Positions 46,220-52,361 of a DNA stretch of 64,000 nucleotides are shown one piece after another. The notes below the pieces were generated by a model. It searched no databases. It was not told where the DNA came from and worked only from the letters and a program-made list of their open reading frames with translations. Where the stretch lies: NCBI GenBank assembly GCA_014860005.1, contig JACZKP010000089.1:1-64000 (forward strand). Direction: 5' to 3'. Numbering within the stretch: position 1 is the first letter of the stretch; every line of letters begins with the position of its first letter. This DNA comes from Verrucomicrobiota bacterium. Its GTDB lineage: Bacteria > Verrucomicrobiota > Verrucomicrobiae > Limisphaerales > UBA11358. The position numbers and the translations under genes were made by a program.

Positions 46220-46621
46220 CTACTTGAGCAACACGATGAAACCCGCTTGCTCGAAATGCTTGTCGCCGGTCAGCACGTCCTGAACGTCTTCGTCCTTCAT
46301 CACCACGAACGAAATGCAGTCGGTGAGCGACCATGCCTTGTCGGGACGCTCGTCGTAAAGTTGCAGGCCGCGCCGGAACAACTCCGTGCTGGCGCGGATG
46401 ATTCGCACCTTGGAGTCCGCCTCCAGATCACGGATGAATTGGGGAACGAGGCGGCGACTGGCAGATCCCGCCAGCGCGTCGGCAAACTCCGCCAGGATCC
46501 ATTCCGTCGTGACGAGTTCGCCATGCAACTGACCGGCGGCGGCAACCACCCGGGCATGGTATTGATCCTCACGATTGAGCAGGCCGACAAAATAGAACGC
46601 ATCCGCGAACACCACCTTCAT
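46220..46621 (-). CDS. PIN-domain toxin
   Basis: A 133-residue PIN-fold ribonuclease of the VapC type. Acidic active-site residues are visible in FADAFYFVGLL (first Asp), LAEFADAL (Glu), SLTDCISFVVM (Asp) and LTGDKHFEQAGF (Asp). It would cleave RNA unless bound by the antitoxin encoded immediately upstream, whose stop it overlaps by 4 bp. Confidence 0.85.
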   Translation of the reverse strand: MKVVFADAFYFVGLLNREDQYHARVVAAAGQLHGELVTTEWILAEFADALAGSASRRLVPQFIRDLEADSKVRIIRASTELFRRGLQLYDERPDKAWSLTDCISFVVMKDEDVQDVLTGDKHFEQAGFIVLLK

Positions 46622-46833
46622 GGCTTGCGGTGTCCGTGAACGTAATGATCGAGATTGGTCGCGAGGTCGGACGGCAGATCATCCGCCGCGCCGATGTAAG
46701 CCGCGTAGCGTTCGGCGAACGATGCGGAATCAGGTACGGTCAACTGCACTTCCAATCCCTCGGGCAGCTTCAATCCCGGCGGCAGAATCACCACGCCATC
46801 TTTGACTGTTCCGGTAAAGCTCATCGTTGTCAT
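46618..46833 (-). CDS. Antitoxin partner of the PIN toxin
   Basis: A 71-residue protein starting MTTMSFTGTVKDGVVILPPG, a small beta-rich N-terminus of a type common next to PIN toxins, then an acidic helical tail. It is in frame with a copy of the vsr 5' end that begins 54 bp upstream (MADVFTKARLAFGANSGE), so an N-terminally extended form is possible. I use the ATG at 46833. Confidence 0.78.
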   Translation of the reverse strand: MTTMSFTGTVKDGVVILPPGLKLPEGLEVQLTVPDSASFAERYAAYIGAADDLPSDLATNLDHYVHGHRKP

Positions 46834-46860
46834 TTCGCCTGAATTCGCCCCAAATGCAAG

Positions 46861-46887
46861 CCTCGCCTTGGTGAAAACGTCAGCCAT
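46861..46887 (-). repeat. Duplicate of the vsr 5' end (copy 3)
   Basis: Codons for MADVFTKAR, nearly identical to the vsr start, in frame with the antitoxin that follows. With copy 2 it flanks the PIN cassette. Confidence 0.85.
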
Positions 46888-46894
46888 TTCAATT

Positions 46895-46958
46895 CAACCA
46901 CAGATGAACACAGATGAACACAGATTCATTTGCCGCAATAGAACACAAAGAGCACAAA
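46895..46958. repeat. Degenerate CTTTGTG/ATCTGTG-type string
   Basis: On the minus strand it reads CCTTTGTGCTCTTTGTGTTC, then a threefold ATCTGTGTTC series. This text resembles strings often seen beside GxxExxY genes and may be a remnant of such an element. Confidence 0.5.
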
Positions 46959-47031
46959 GGTAGGGCGCGTCAGTCCTCTGCGCGCCGCTGGACCGACCAA
47001 CAACGGCGCGCACGGAGTGACGCGCCCTACC
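46959..47031. repeat. Palindromic repeat, GGTAGGGCGCGTCA family
   Basis: Arms GGTAGGGCGCGTCA (46959-46972) and TGACGCGCCCTACC (47018-47031) are exact complements. Second member of the family seen at 11679-11754. Confidence 0.88.
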
Positions 47032-47080
47032 CTCAATCGGCGTCTTCATCTCTGTGTTCCTTGCGTTCTCTCGCGGCCAT

Positions 47081-47401
47081 TCATTCCGCGAATCCATCGC
47101 CATATTCAACAGCCAACTCTAACCGCCGTTCCATTTCATCCGGCTCGTGCGTGTGCATCTGGTCGTAAAGCCCGCACCATTGCGCGTCACTCGGATATAG
47201 TTCCTCGTCCGCCAGTTCGCCCGCATCAGCGCGACGCCACGCTTCCGCAGCGAAACGTTTCAAGACACGCGGCCAGCCGCTGTCCGCGTCTTCAAATCCG
47301 TCAGGGTGCAGGCCGGGGAAAAGATACGCAACGGAGCACCATGCCCGCACGAATGTTTCGTTCGGGAGTCCTGTTAGTGGTTGTTTCAACGCCAGCCGCA
47401 A
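47081..47401 (-). CDS. Hypothetical protein
   Basis: An acidic protein of about 106 residues, or longer, of unknown family. Sequence such as RAWCSVAYLFPGLHPDGFED and ELYPSDAQWCGLYDQMHTHE looks like a real protein. The nominal start is a TTG; the frame remains open for about 20 more codons (to about 47462) without an ATG, so the true start, or loss of it, is uncertain. Confidence 0.45.
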   Translation of the reverse strand: MRLALKQPLTGLPNETFVRAWCSVAYLFPGLHPDGFEDADSGWPRVLKRFAAEAWRRADAGELADEELYPSDAQWCGLYDQMHTHEPDEMERRLELAVEYGDGFAE

Positions 47402-47478
47402 TTCACGACCGGCACTTTGGAAACGGTTTGGAATATTGCCAGCTTGCCTGAACCGCCCGTGTATGTTTTGAATACATC

Positions 47479-47699
47479 ATGCAATACAAAATCGAGGTCC
47501 TCTACACCCTGGCTGGGATGATGCTGAGTGGACTGAAGAAACGGATGGCGTAACGAAGCCGATGCGTTTTGAAACCGTCAGTCACGCACAGACAGACCTC
47601 GAAGAGTTTTTCGCAAACGTGAAGGCTGCAGTGGCTGCCGGCAATATGGACACTGAGGAGAACCGCAACCATTACAGAATCGTCGCGGCGAATGAATGA
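47479..47699 (+). pseudogene. Small frameshifted gene of unknown function
   Basis: The ATG at 47479 opens MQYKIEVLYT. The continuation is in another frame: PGWDDAEWTEETDGVTKPMR, FETVSHAQTDLEEFFANVKA and on to a TGA at 47699. A single missing base near 47508 explains this. The rebuilt protein of about 73 residues is acidic and looks like a small conserved accessory-region protein; no function is known to me. Confidence 0.5.
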
Positions 47700-47719
47700 T
47701 TCATCCTTGATGATTCGTG

Positions 47720-48700
47720 TTAAGTGGCCTTGGCCTTGCACTTCGCAGCATGCCGCTTCAAAAATTCAGGCGCAGGAGCAAACTTCTCCGGCAAAACAAG
47801 TTTCCGTCCCTCAAAACGAGTGAGCCATTCCGCAGACTCAGTTAGTTCTGCGGCTGTTTTGTAGAGGTGTGGCGCAAACCGGATTACGAAACCATCTTCT
47901 ATCCACATCAGGTGCCGATCAAAGGCGCGATCATGCACCGCGTTTAGGCAAAGACCGTTTTTAGGGTTGAGACGGTTTTGTTTGTCTTCCGCCCAAGGCA
48001 AAATGTGACTGGCCGTAAGCAGGGGTTTGGCGGTGAGTCCGGTGACGCAGCAACGGAAGTTGTAGGCCGAGAGAATTCGGCGGCGGAAAAAACTTTGGTT
48101 CACGCGAATCTTGATCAATGCCTCGCGTTCGACACCCTCCTTTGGCAAATCGTCTGTCTCTATTTCGGCAACTTCCTCCAAGCTTTTGCCGAGACGCATC
48201 GCGAGCAATCGTTCGCTTTCGAGAGCAAGTGCTTCGGGATCACGACTGAACTCCTTCCACACTGCGGCTTCACCCTTAGCTCCGTGCGGCATTCCTTTGA
48301 CGCCACGGGCCTGATGAACCGGATCAAGGCGAGCGATATTCGCGAGCTTGAGTGAAACCGAGTTGACGTTTCTGCCGAGCAAAGCTGCCAGTTCGTGAAG
48401 TCGCGGATTCCGAATATGAATCGCACCAAATGGGATGTCATTGTAGAGATTGAAGGCCAGAATATGCTCTTCGTGCGTCCATTTTTCGCCGTCGCGTTCA
48501 GTAGGAATAGCAAAACCAGCTGCTCCTTTCTGGCATTTCGGACATTTGCGCTCAAAGGCATCGGTGCTGTTGATGCCGTAGATGTTCAAACAGTGGCCGC
48601 ATTTCAGAATCCAGATTCGAGCGTTGTGGTCAGTGCCATGTTCACCAGTCAACCGTAGGAGTTGTTGACGGTTTCGATTTGAATCGCCGGGCTTCTTCAC
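47720..48700 (-). CDS. HNH endonuclease (putative restriction enzyme)
   Basis: A 326-residue protein. An N-terminal zinc ribbon (CGHCLNIYG, then CPKCQ), a middle helical domain with KWTHEEHILAFNLYNDIPFG and LLGRNVNSVSLKLANIARLD, and a C-terminal HNH nuclease core: CCVTGLTAKPLLTASHILPW, then NGLCLNAVHDRAFDRHLM. It starts with a GTG overlapping the methyltransferase stop (GTGA), so the two would be made together as a type II-like restriction-modification pair. The recognition site cannot be read. Confidence 0.82.
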   Translation of the reverse strand: MKKPGDSNRNRQQLLRLTGEHGTDHNARIWILKCGHCLNIYGINSTDAFERKCPKCQKGAAGFAIPTERDGEKWTHEEHILAFNLYNDIPFGAIHIRNPRLHELAALLGRNVNSVSLKLANIARLDPVHQARGVKGMPHGAKGEAAVWKEFSRDPEALALESERLLAMRLGKSLEEVAEIETDDLPKEGVEREALIKIRVNQSFFRRRILSAYNFRCCVTGLTAKPLLTASHILPWAEDKQNRLNPKNGLCLNAVHDRAFDRHLMWIEDGFVIRFAPHLYKTAAELTESAEWLTRFEGRKLVLPEKFAPAPEFLKRHAAKCKAKAT

Positions 48701-49491
48701 GCCGCAGACGCTAACAGTTCGTCTGTGGAAATGGAAGCGAGCTTCGGCCCTTCCGCCGGGAATTCCGGGAATTCAAACCCGCGCCGTTCCTTGAAGCCGA
48801 CGAGGAAGATGCGCTCGCGGTGTTGCGGCACGACGCTCCGCGCATCTATGACCTGATAATAAACGGTGTATCCAAGCGCCTTGGTCAGCGTGTCATGGAT
48901 GACCTGAAACGTGCGGCCCTGGTCGTGGCTGCGAAGGTTTTTCACGTTCTCCAGCACGAACGCCGTGGGCCGGTGGTAATCAATGATGTCGGTCAGCGTG
49001 AAGAAAAGGTTGCCCTGTTCCTTGTCCTCGAAGCCGTGCTTTTTGCCGAGACTCAGTTTCTTGGAGACGCCCGCGATGCTGAAGGGCTGGCAGGGAAAGC
49101 CGGCGCAGAGGATGTGGTGCGGCGGGATGGCGTTGTCCGGCACGGAATAGATGTCGCCGTGCGGTCGCTCGTGGAAGTTGGCTTCGTAGGTGATCTGCGC
49201 TATCTCGTTCCAGTCGGAGGAGAAGACGCATTCGCAACCCGCCTTCTCAAACGCAATGCGGAAGCCACCAATGCCGCAAAAGAGGTCAATGAAACGTGGC
49301 TGCGTTGGTGACAACGCGGCTGACTTCTCCCCTACGGAGGTTTGCCGCGGACTCACGTCCGCAGCCACGTGATACGGCGGCGCGTCTTCCTTGATCGTAG
49401 CAGCCGAGGTGACGAGGCTCTGACTTTTGCCGGTTTTAATTTGAGCCTCCTTACGTCGGCTGCTACGGGGCGTTTTCGATTTCCCCCTCAC
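48697..49491 (-). CDS. DNA cytosine-5 methyltransferase, C-terminally truncated
   Basis: A 264-residue protein. From residue about 63 it has the C5-methyltransferase motifs I (FIDLFCGIGGF), IV (CAGFPCQPFS with the catalytic Cys), VI (VLENVKNL) and VIII (QHRERIFLVGF). It stops about 30 residues after motif VIII, so the target-recognition domain and motifs IX and X are missing; it may be inactive or need a partner. The first 60 residues are encoded by palindromic repeats and are not conserved. The GTG at 49491 overlaps the HTH gene's stop; another start closer to the conserved part is possible. Confidence 0.72.
   Translation of the reverse strand: MRGKSKTPRSSRRKEAQIKTGKSQSLVTSAATIKEDAPPYHVAADVSPRQTSVGEKSAALSPTQPRFIDLFCGIGGFRIAFEKAGCECVFSSDWNEIAQITYEANFHERPHGDIYSVPDNAIPPHHILCAGFPCQPFSIAGVSKKLSLGKKHGFEDKEQGNLFFTLTDIIDYHRPTAFVLENVKNLRSHDQGRTFQVIHDTLTKALGYTVYYQVIDARSVVPQHRERIFLVGFKERRGFEFPEFPAEGPKLASISTDELLASAA
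49396..49467. repeat. Palindromic repeat, GTAGCAGCCGA family, inside the methyltransferase frame
   Basis: CGTAGCAGCCGA (49396-49407) pairs with TCGGCTGCTACG (49456-49467), exact over 12 bp; GAGGCTC/GAGCCTC continues the stem inside. It encodes part of the non-conserved methyltransferase N-terminus. Confidence 0.88.
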
Positions 49492-49715
49492 GCGTCCACC
49501 CCTTGGCAGAGTTCCGCCGTAGTGAGGCCCAGCGCTTTGGCGAGCTTGGCGACATTCTTGATCCCGGGATTGCGCAGGCCGCGTTCGATGCCGCTGATGT
49601 AGGTGGGATCGAGTCCGGCTTTCTCCGCCAGTTTCTCCTGCGTAAACTGTTTCGCTTCGCGCTGGCAACGGACGTTCAGTCCCAGCGCGGCGAGGATTCC
49701 ATTGCGTTTCGACAT
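49488..49715 (-). CDS. XRE-family regulator, probably restriction controller
   Basis: A 75-residue protein consisting of one Cro/C1 HTH domain: LGLNVRCQREAKQFTQEKLA, then GLDPTYISGIERGLRNPGIK and ALGLTTAEL. Position just ahead of a methyltransferase and endonuclease with overlapping stop and start suggests a C-protein that times restriction-modification expression. A palindromic site lies just upstream of its start. Confidence 0.82.
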   Translation of the reverse strand: MSKRNGILAALGLNVRCQREAKQFTQEKLAEKAGLDPTYISGIERGLRNPGIKNVAKLAKALGLTTAELCQGVDA

Positions 49716-49723
49716 GACTGATA

Positions 49724-49762
49724 GTCCATGCGAAACGGGCGGAAAGGTCTATGGACGATCAG
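49724..49762. promoter_or_regulatory. Possible operator upstream of the HTH gene
   Basis: GTCCAT at 49727-49732 and ATGGAC at 49754-49759 form an inverted repeat with a 21-base spacer, 12-40 bp upstream of the HTH start codon. Controller proteins usually bind such symmetric sites. Assignment is by position and symmetry only. Confidence 0.35.
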
Positions 49763-49789
49763 CCAGGTTGAGAGAAACTGACAGGCAGG

Positions 49790-50197
49790 CTATTTCAGCC
49801 AGGCAATCTTGATTTCCTTTTCCACTGCCTTGAACTCCGGGTCGCCGGTGAGGAGTTCGCAGTTCCTGAGCTTGGCCAGCGCGGCGGCGAAACAGTCGGT
49901 GTAGGACATTTTGTGCGTGGCTTTGTAGATGGCGGCCTGCCGGGCAATCGTGAGGTCATCGCCCACGCCCACAATGTCAATCGGCAGCGTGGCAATGGCG
50001 CGGGCTTGTTGCTCGGCGGCTTCCTGCGACACTTCGCGCATGGTGTTGTAGTAAATCTCGCCCCAGTTCACGACGCTCAACAGGAGCTTGTGCTTTTCCG
50101 CCGCCGCCTGCGCCAGCAGCTTCTCCACGGCCTCCGCCGCCGGCTCGTCCTCCAGGAACGCAATAAGCGCCCAGCTATCCAAGACTTTTGTGGCCAT
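49790..50197 (-). CDS. vapC: VapC-type PIN-domain toxin
   Basis: A 135-residue PIN ribonuclease. Acidic residues: KVLDSWALIAFLEDEP (Asp), SVVNWGEIYYN (Glu), KMSYTDCFAAALAK (Asp) and LLTGDPEFKAVE (Asp). It is read leftward after the AbrB-like antitoxin at 50391-50636, but about 190 bp of palindromic repeats separate the two instead of the usual overlap. The region around its start codon is partly duplicated at 50309-50341. Confidence 0.85.
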   Translation of the reverse strand: MATKVLDSWALIAFLEDEPAAEAVEKLLAQAAAEKHKLLLSVVNWGEIYYNTMREVSQEAAEQQARAIATLPIDIVGVGDDLTIARQAAIYKATHKMSYTDCFAAALAKLRNCELLTGDPEFKAVEKEIKIAWLK

Positions 50198-50225
50198 ATT
50201 CAGTTCAAATCAGAGTTCATCCGTT

Positions 50226-50383
50226 ATCCCCTCCGCTCCCCACCCGATGGGGAGAGGGTGTCCGTCAGGACGGGTGAGGGGCAGGCTTTGCGCCCTTTGT
50301 GTTCTTTCGTGGCCGTATCAGTTCAAATCAAAGTTCGACACCTCACCCCGGCCCTCTCCCCGTTCGAGGCGGAGAGGGAGGGG
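50226..50383. repeat. CTCACCC/CTCTCCCC repeats between antitoxin and toxin genes
   Basis: One copy near 50226-50280 (CCTCCGCTCCCCACCCGATG, then GGGAGAGGGTG) and one near 50341-50383 (CCTCACCCCGGCCCTCTCCC and following). Between them is CTTTGTGTTCTTTCGTGGCC-type text and a partial repeat of the vapC start region. Confidence 0.7.
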
Positions 50384-50390
50384 AAATAAG

Positions 50391-50636
50391 TCAGAGTTCC
50401 CGTTCCGCTTTGCGATCTTCCATCATGGCTTTCATCACGCCCTTGCCCTTGAGCGAACCGCGCAGGCCGTGAATGAACTTGGTGGTGACGGGTTTGATGA
50501 GGATGCCCTCAGGCGTGGCTTCTACGTAAGCCCGGGTGCCCTCCTCAATCTCAAATTCCTTCCGCAAGCGCCGGGGGATGACCACCTGGCCTTTGACCGA
50601 GAAGTAAACTGATTCGGCTTTTGTGGCTACAGTCAT
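50391..50636 (-). CDS. vapB: AbrB/SpoVT-family antitoxin (VapB type)
   Basis: An 81-residue swapped-hairpin protein: VYFSVKGQVVIPRRLRKEFE, then GTRAYVEATPEGILIKPV, matching the SpoVT-AbrB DNA-binding fold, plus a helical tail (IHGLRGSLKGKGVMKAMMED) to bind the toxin. It is the natural partner of the PIN toxin to its left and would repress the shared promoter. Confidence 0.85.
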   Translation of the reverse strand: MTVATKAESVYFSVKGQVVIPRRLRKEFEIEEGTRAYVEATPEGILIKPVTTKFIHGLRGSLKGKGVMKAMMEDRKAEREL

Positions 50637-51245
50637 GCGACAATTCTACTGCCTTACTAAAGTAAGGCAAGAATTATTATGTTGGAAGTTGTTCGCAGTG
50701 TTTCCGCCGGCTTGCCACGGCTGGTTTGGCGTTCTGTGCGTTCTGTGCGTTCTTTTGCGGCAATGTCATTCGTGTCCATCCGTGCTTATCCGGGGTTGAA
50801 AAAACAGGGTTGGGCCTGCTCGTTCCAGTCGGAGGACGAAGACGCACACGCCGCCCACGCGCTCGAAGGCAAGGCGGAAGCTGCCAATGCCGCAGAACAG
50901 GTCAATGAATTTGAACGCGCCCCTCTCCCTGTCCCTCTCCCCGTCCGTCGGGGAGAGGGTGACGCAGCCGGGTGAAGGGCTTGAACTCGCGCGATACGGC
51001 GGAGCGTCTTCGTGCAAGACCGGAGCGCCGGTCTCCGACCCGGCTCGTTGGGATGATGCGGGATGGGAGCGCCGAGCATCGCCGCGGCCAGTCACGTCGT
51101 TTCCATTTCGACCCGATGCGTTCGCAACATCCTTTTCGATTCCATCAGAGCTGAATGGCCAGGCTGTCGCGCTGTCCTACACGGGATTGCCGGCGGCGAT
51201 TCCTTGACCCGCTGGGGCAAAGCGGCTAGACGTTGCGCAGAAGTT
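50637..51245. other. Gene-free region with repeats and a methyltransferase remnant
   Basis: About 600 bp without an intact gene. It contains GTTCTGTGCGTTCTGTGCGT-type text at 50732-50760, a methyltransferase fragment (listed separately), a CTCTCCCC repeat near 50925-50976, and half of a GGAGCGCCGGTCTCCGACCC palindrome near 51024-51045. Confidence 0.6.
50816..50909 (-). pseudogene. Fragment of a C5 methyltransferase 5' end
   Basis: On the minus strand it encodes FIDLFCGIGSFRLAFERVGG and VCVF, then after a one-base shift SDWNEQAQ. It aligns with the first conserved codons of the methyltransferase at 49.2-49.3 kb; by eye the DNA is about 83% identical. It is either an old duplicate of that gene's start or the remnant of a second methyltransferase. 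Confidence 0.75.
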
Positions 51246-51629
51246 ATGGCTACCAAACAAATCATCAAACCTGCGAACTCACCCGCCGCCGTCGGCCCGT
51301 ACAATCATGCCGTGCGTCTTGGCGACTTGCTGTTCTGTGCCGGTCAAATTCCAATTGAGCCGGCCACGGGGAATTTGATCACCGGCGACATCAAGGCGCA
51401 AACCGAGCGCGTGCTTCAAAACGTAAAGGCGATTCTCGACGATCAGAAGTTGACCTTTGCCAACGTGGTGAAAAGCACGGTGTTCATGACAAACCTCGGA
51501 GACTTCGCTGCAATGAACGAGGTGTATGCGACGTACTTCACGAACGATTTCCCGGCGCGTTCGACCATTCAAGTCGCGGCGCTGCCCAAGGGCGCGAACG
51601 TGGAGATCGAAGTGGTGGCGCATTTTTGA
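51246..51629 (+). CDS. ridA: RidA-family enamine/imine deaminase
   Basis: A 127-residue RidA (YjgF/YER057c/UK114) protein that removes reactive 2-aminoacrylate and related imines. Family features: ANSPAAVGPYNHAVRLGDLL, FCAGQIPIEPATGNL, VFMTNLGDFAAMNEVY, and the substrate-binding arginine in PARSTIQVAALPKGANVEIE. The trimeric enzyme is cytosolic. The frame extends 61 codons upstream, but the ATG at 51246 is the family start. Confidence 0.92.
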   Translation: MATKQIIKPANSPAAVGPYNHAVRLGDLLFCAGQIPIEPATGNLITGDIKAQTERVLQNVKAILDDQKLTFANVVKSTVFMTNLGDFAAMNEVYATYFTNDFPARSTIQVAALPKGANVEIEVVAHF

Positions 51630-51647
51630 ATTTGCGAGTTAACCGCG

Positions 51648-51716
51648 GTAGGAGACGACGTGAGGAGTCTTTGACTGGAATTCGAGACTGTGGCGACTCG
51701 TTACCTCGTCTCCTAC
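51648..51716. repeat. Palindromic repeat, GTAGGAGACGA family
   Basis: Arms GTAGGAGACGA (51648-51658) and TCGTCTCCTAC (51706-51716) are exact complements. It lies 10 bp upstream of the next start codon. Second copy of the element at 43555-43632. Confidence 0.88.
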
Positions 51717-51725
51717 AAATCAAAC

Positions 51726-52202
51726 ATGAAACGGAAAAAGTCCTGGCGCGAGAAGCTGGCGGACGACAAGGGCCTGCCCAAGGTCGGGCCGGTGACTGGC
51801 CGGATGTCAACGCGCTGGGGCACGGGGAGAATGGTCATTCCCGCGCCACGCGAGGTTGATGAGTTGATGAAGCGGGTGCCAAAGGGACGCGTGGTGACCA
51901 TCAATGAACTTCGCGCCGCGCTGGTGCAGCAGCATCAGGCTGATTTTGCCTGCCCGATTACCACCGGGATTTTTTCCTGGATCGCTGCGCACGCCGCCGC
52001 CGAGGCTGAAGCTGAGGGCGCCAAGCGCATCACGCCTTACTGGCGCACGCTCAAGACCGGCGGGGAAGTGAATCCGAAATACCCCGGCGGCGCTGCCGCA
52101 GTGGCGCGGCACTTGCGCGCGGAGGGACACAAATTGGTTGCCAAGGGGAAACGCCTGATCGTCGCGGATTACGAGAAAAAGCTGTTCCACGGACTCCACT
52201 GA
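51726..52202 (+). CDS. Alkyltransferase-like (MGMT family) DNA-binding protein
   Basis: A 158-residue protein of the O6-alkylguanine-DNA alkyltransferase DNA-binding family. It has the recognition helix region VPKGRVVTINELRAAL and the following RITPYWRTLKTGGEVNPKYP and GG, but the PCHR-type acceptor cysteine of true repair enzymes is replaced by ITPYWR. It may therefore bind alkylated or bulky bases without repairing them, as alkyltransferase-like proteins do. ATG 51726; a palindromic repeat lies directly ahead of it. Confidence 0.75.
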   Translation: MKRKKSWREKLADDKGLPKVGPVTGRMSTRWGTGRMVIPAPREVDELMKRVPKGRVVTINELRAALVQQHQADFACPITTGIFSWIAAHAAAEAEAEGAKRITPYWRTLKTGGEVNPKYPGGAAAVARHLRAEGHKLVAKGKRLIVADYEKKLFHGLH

Positions 52203-52287
52203 CATGAGCAAGGCGCGACACACTTCGATGATGGTTCTGACTGTCGCCGCCGGCGTGGGGAGGCGGATTTCTGCGCACGCAAGCGGG

Positions 52288-52314
52288 TCCGCCTCCTTAC
52301 GTCGGCGGCTACGG
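52288..52314. repeat. Half of a GTAGCAGCCGA-family palindrome
   Basis: GCCTCCTTACGTCGGCGGCT, then ACGG, resembles the right arm of the element at 49396-49467. The left arm is not evident. Confidence 0.45.
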
Positions 52315-52361
52315 TTTGCGGGTTCCACCGGATTGGTTTGTTTTAAGGAGTCCTGAATACC

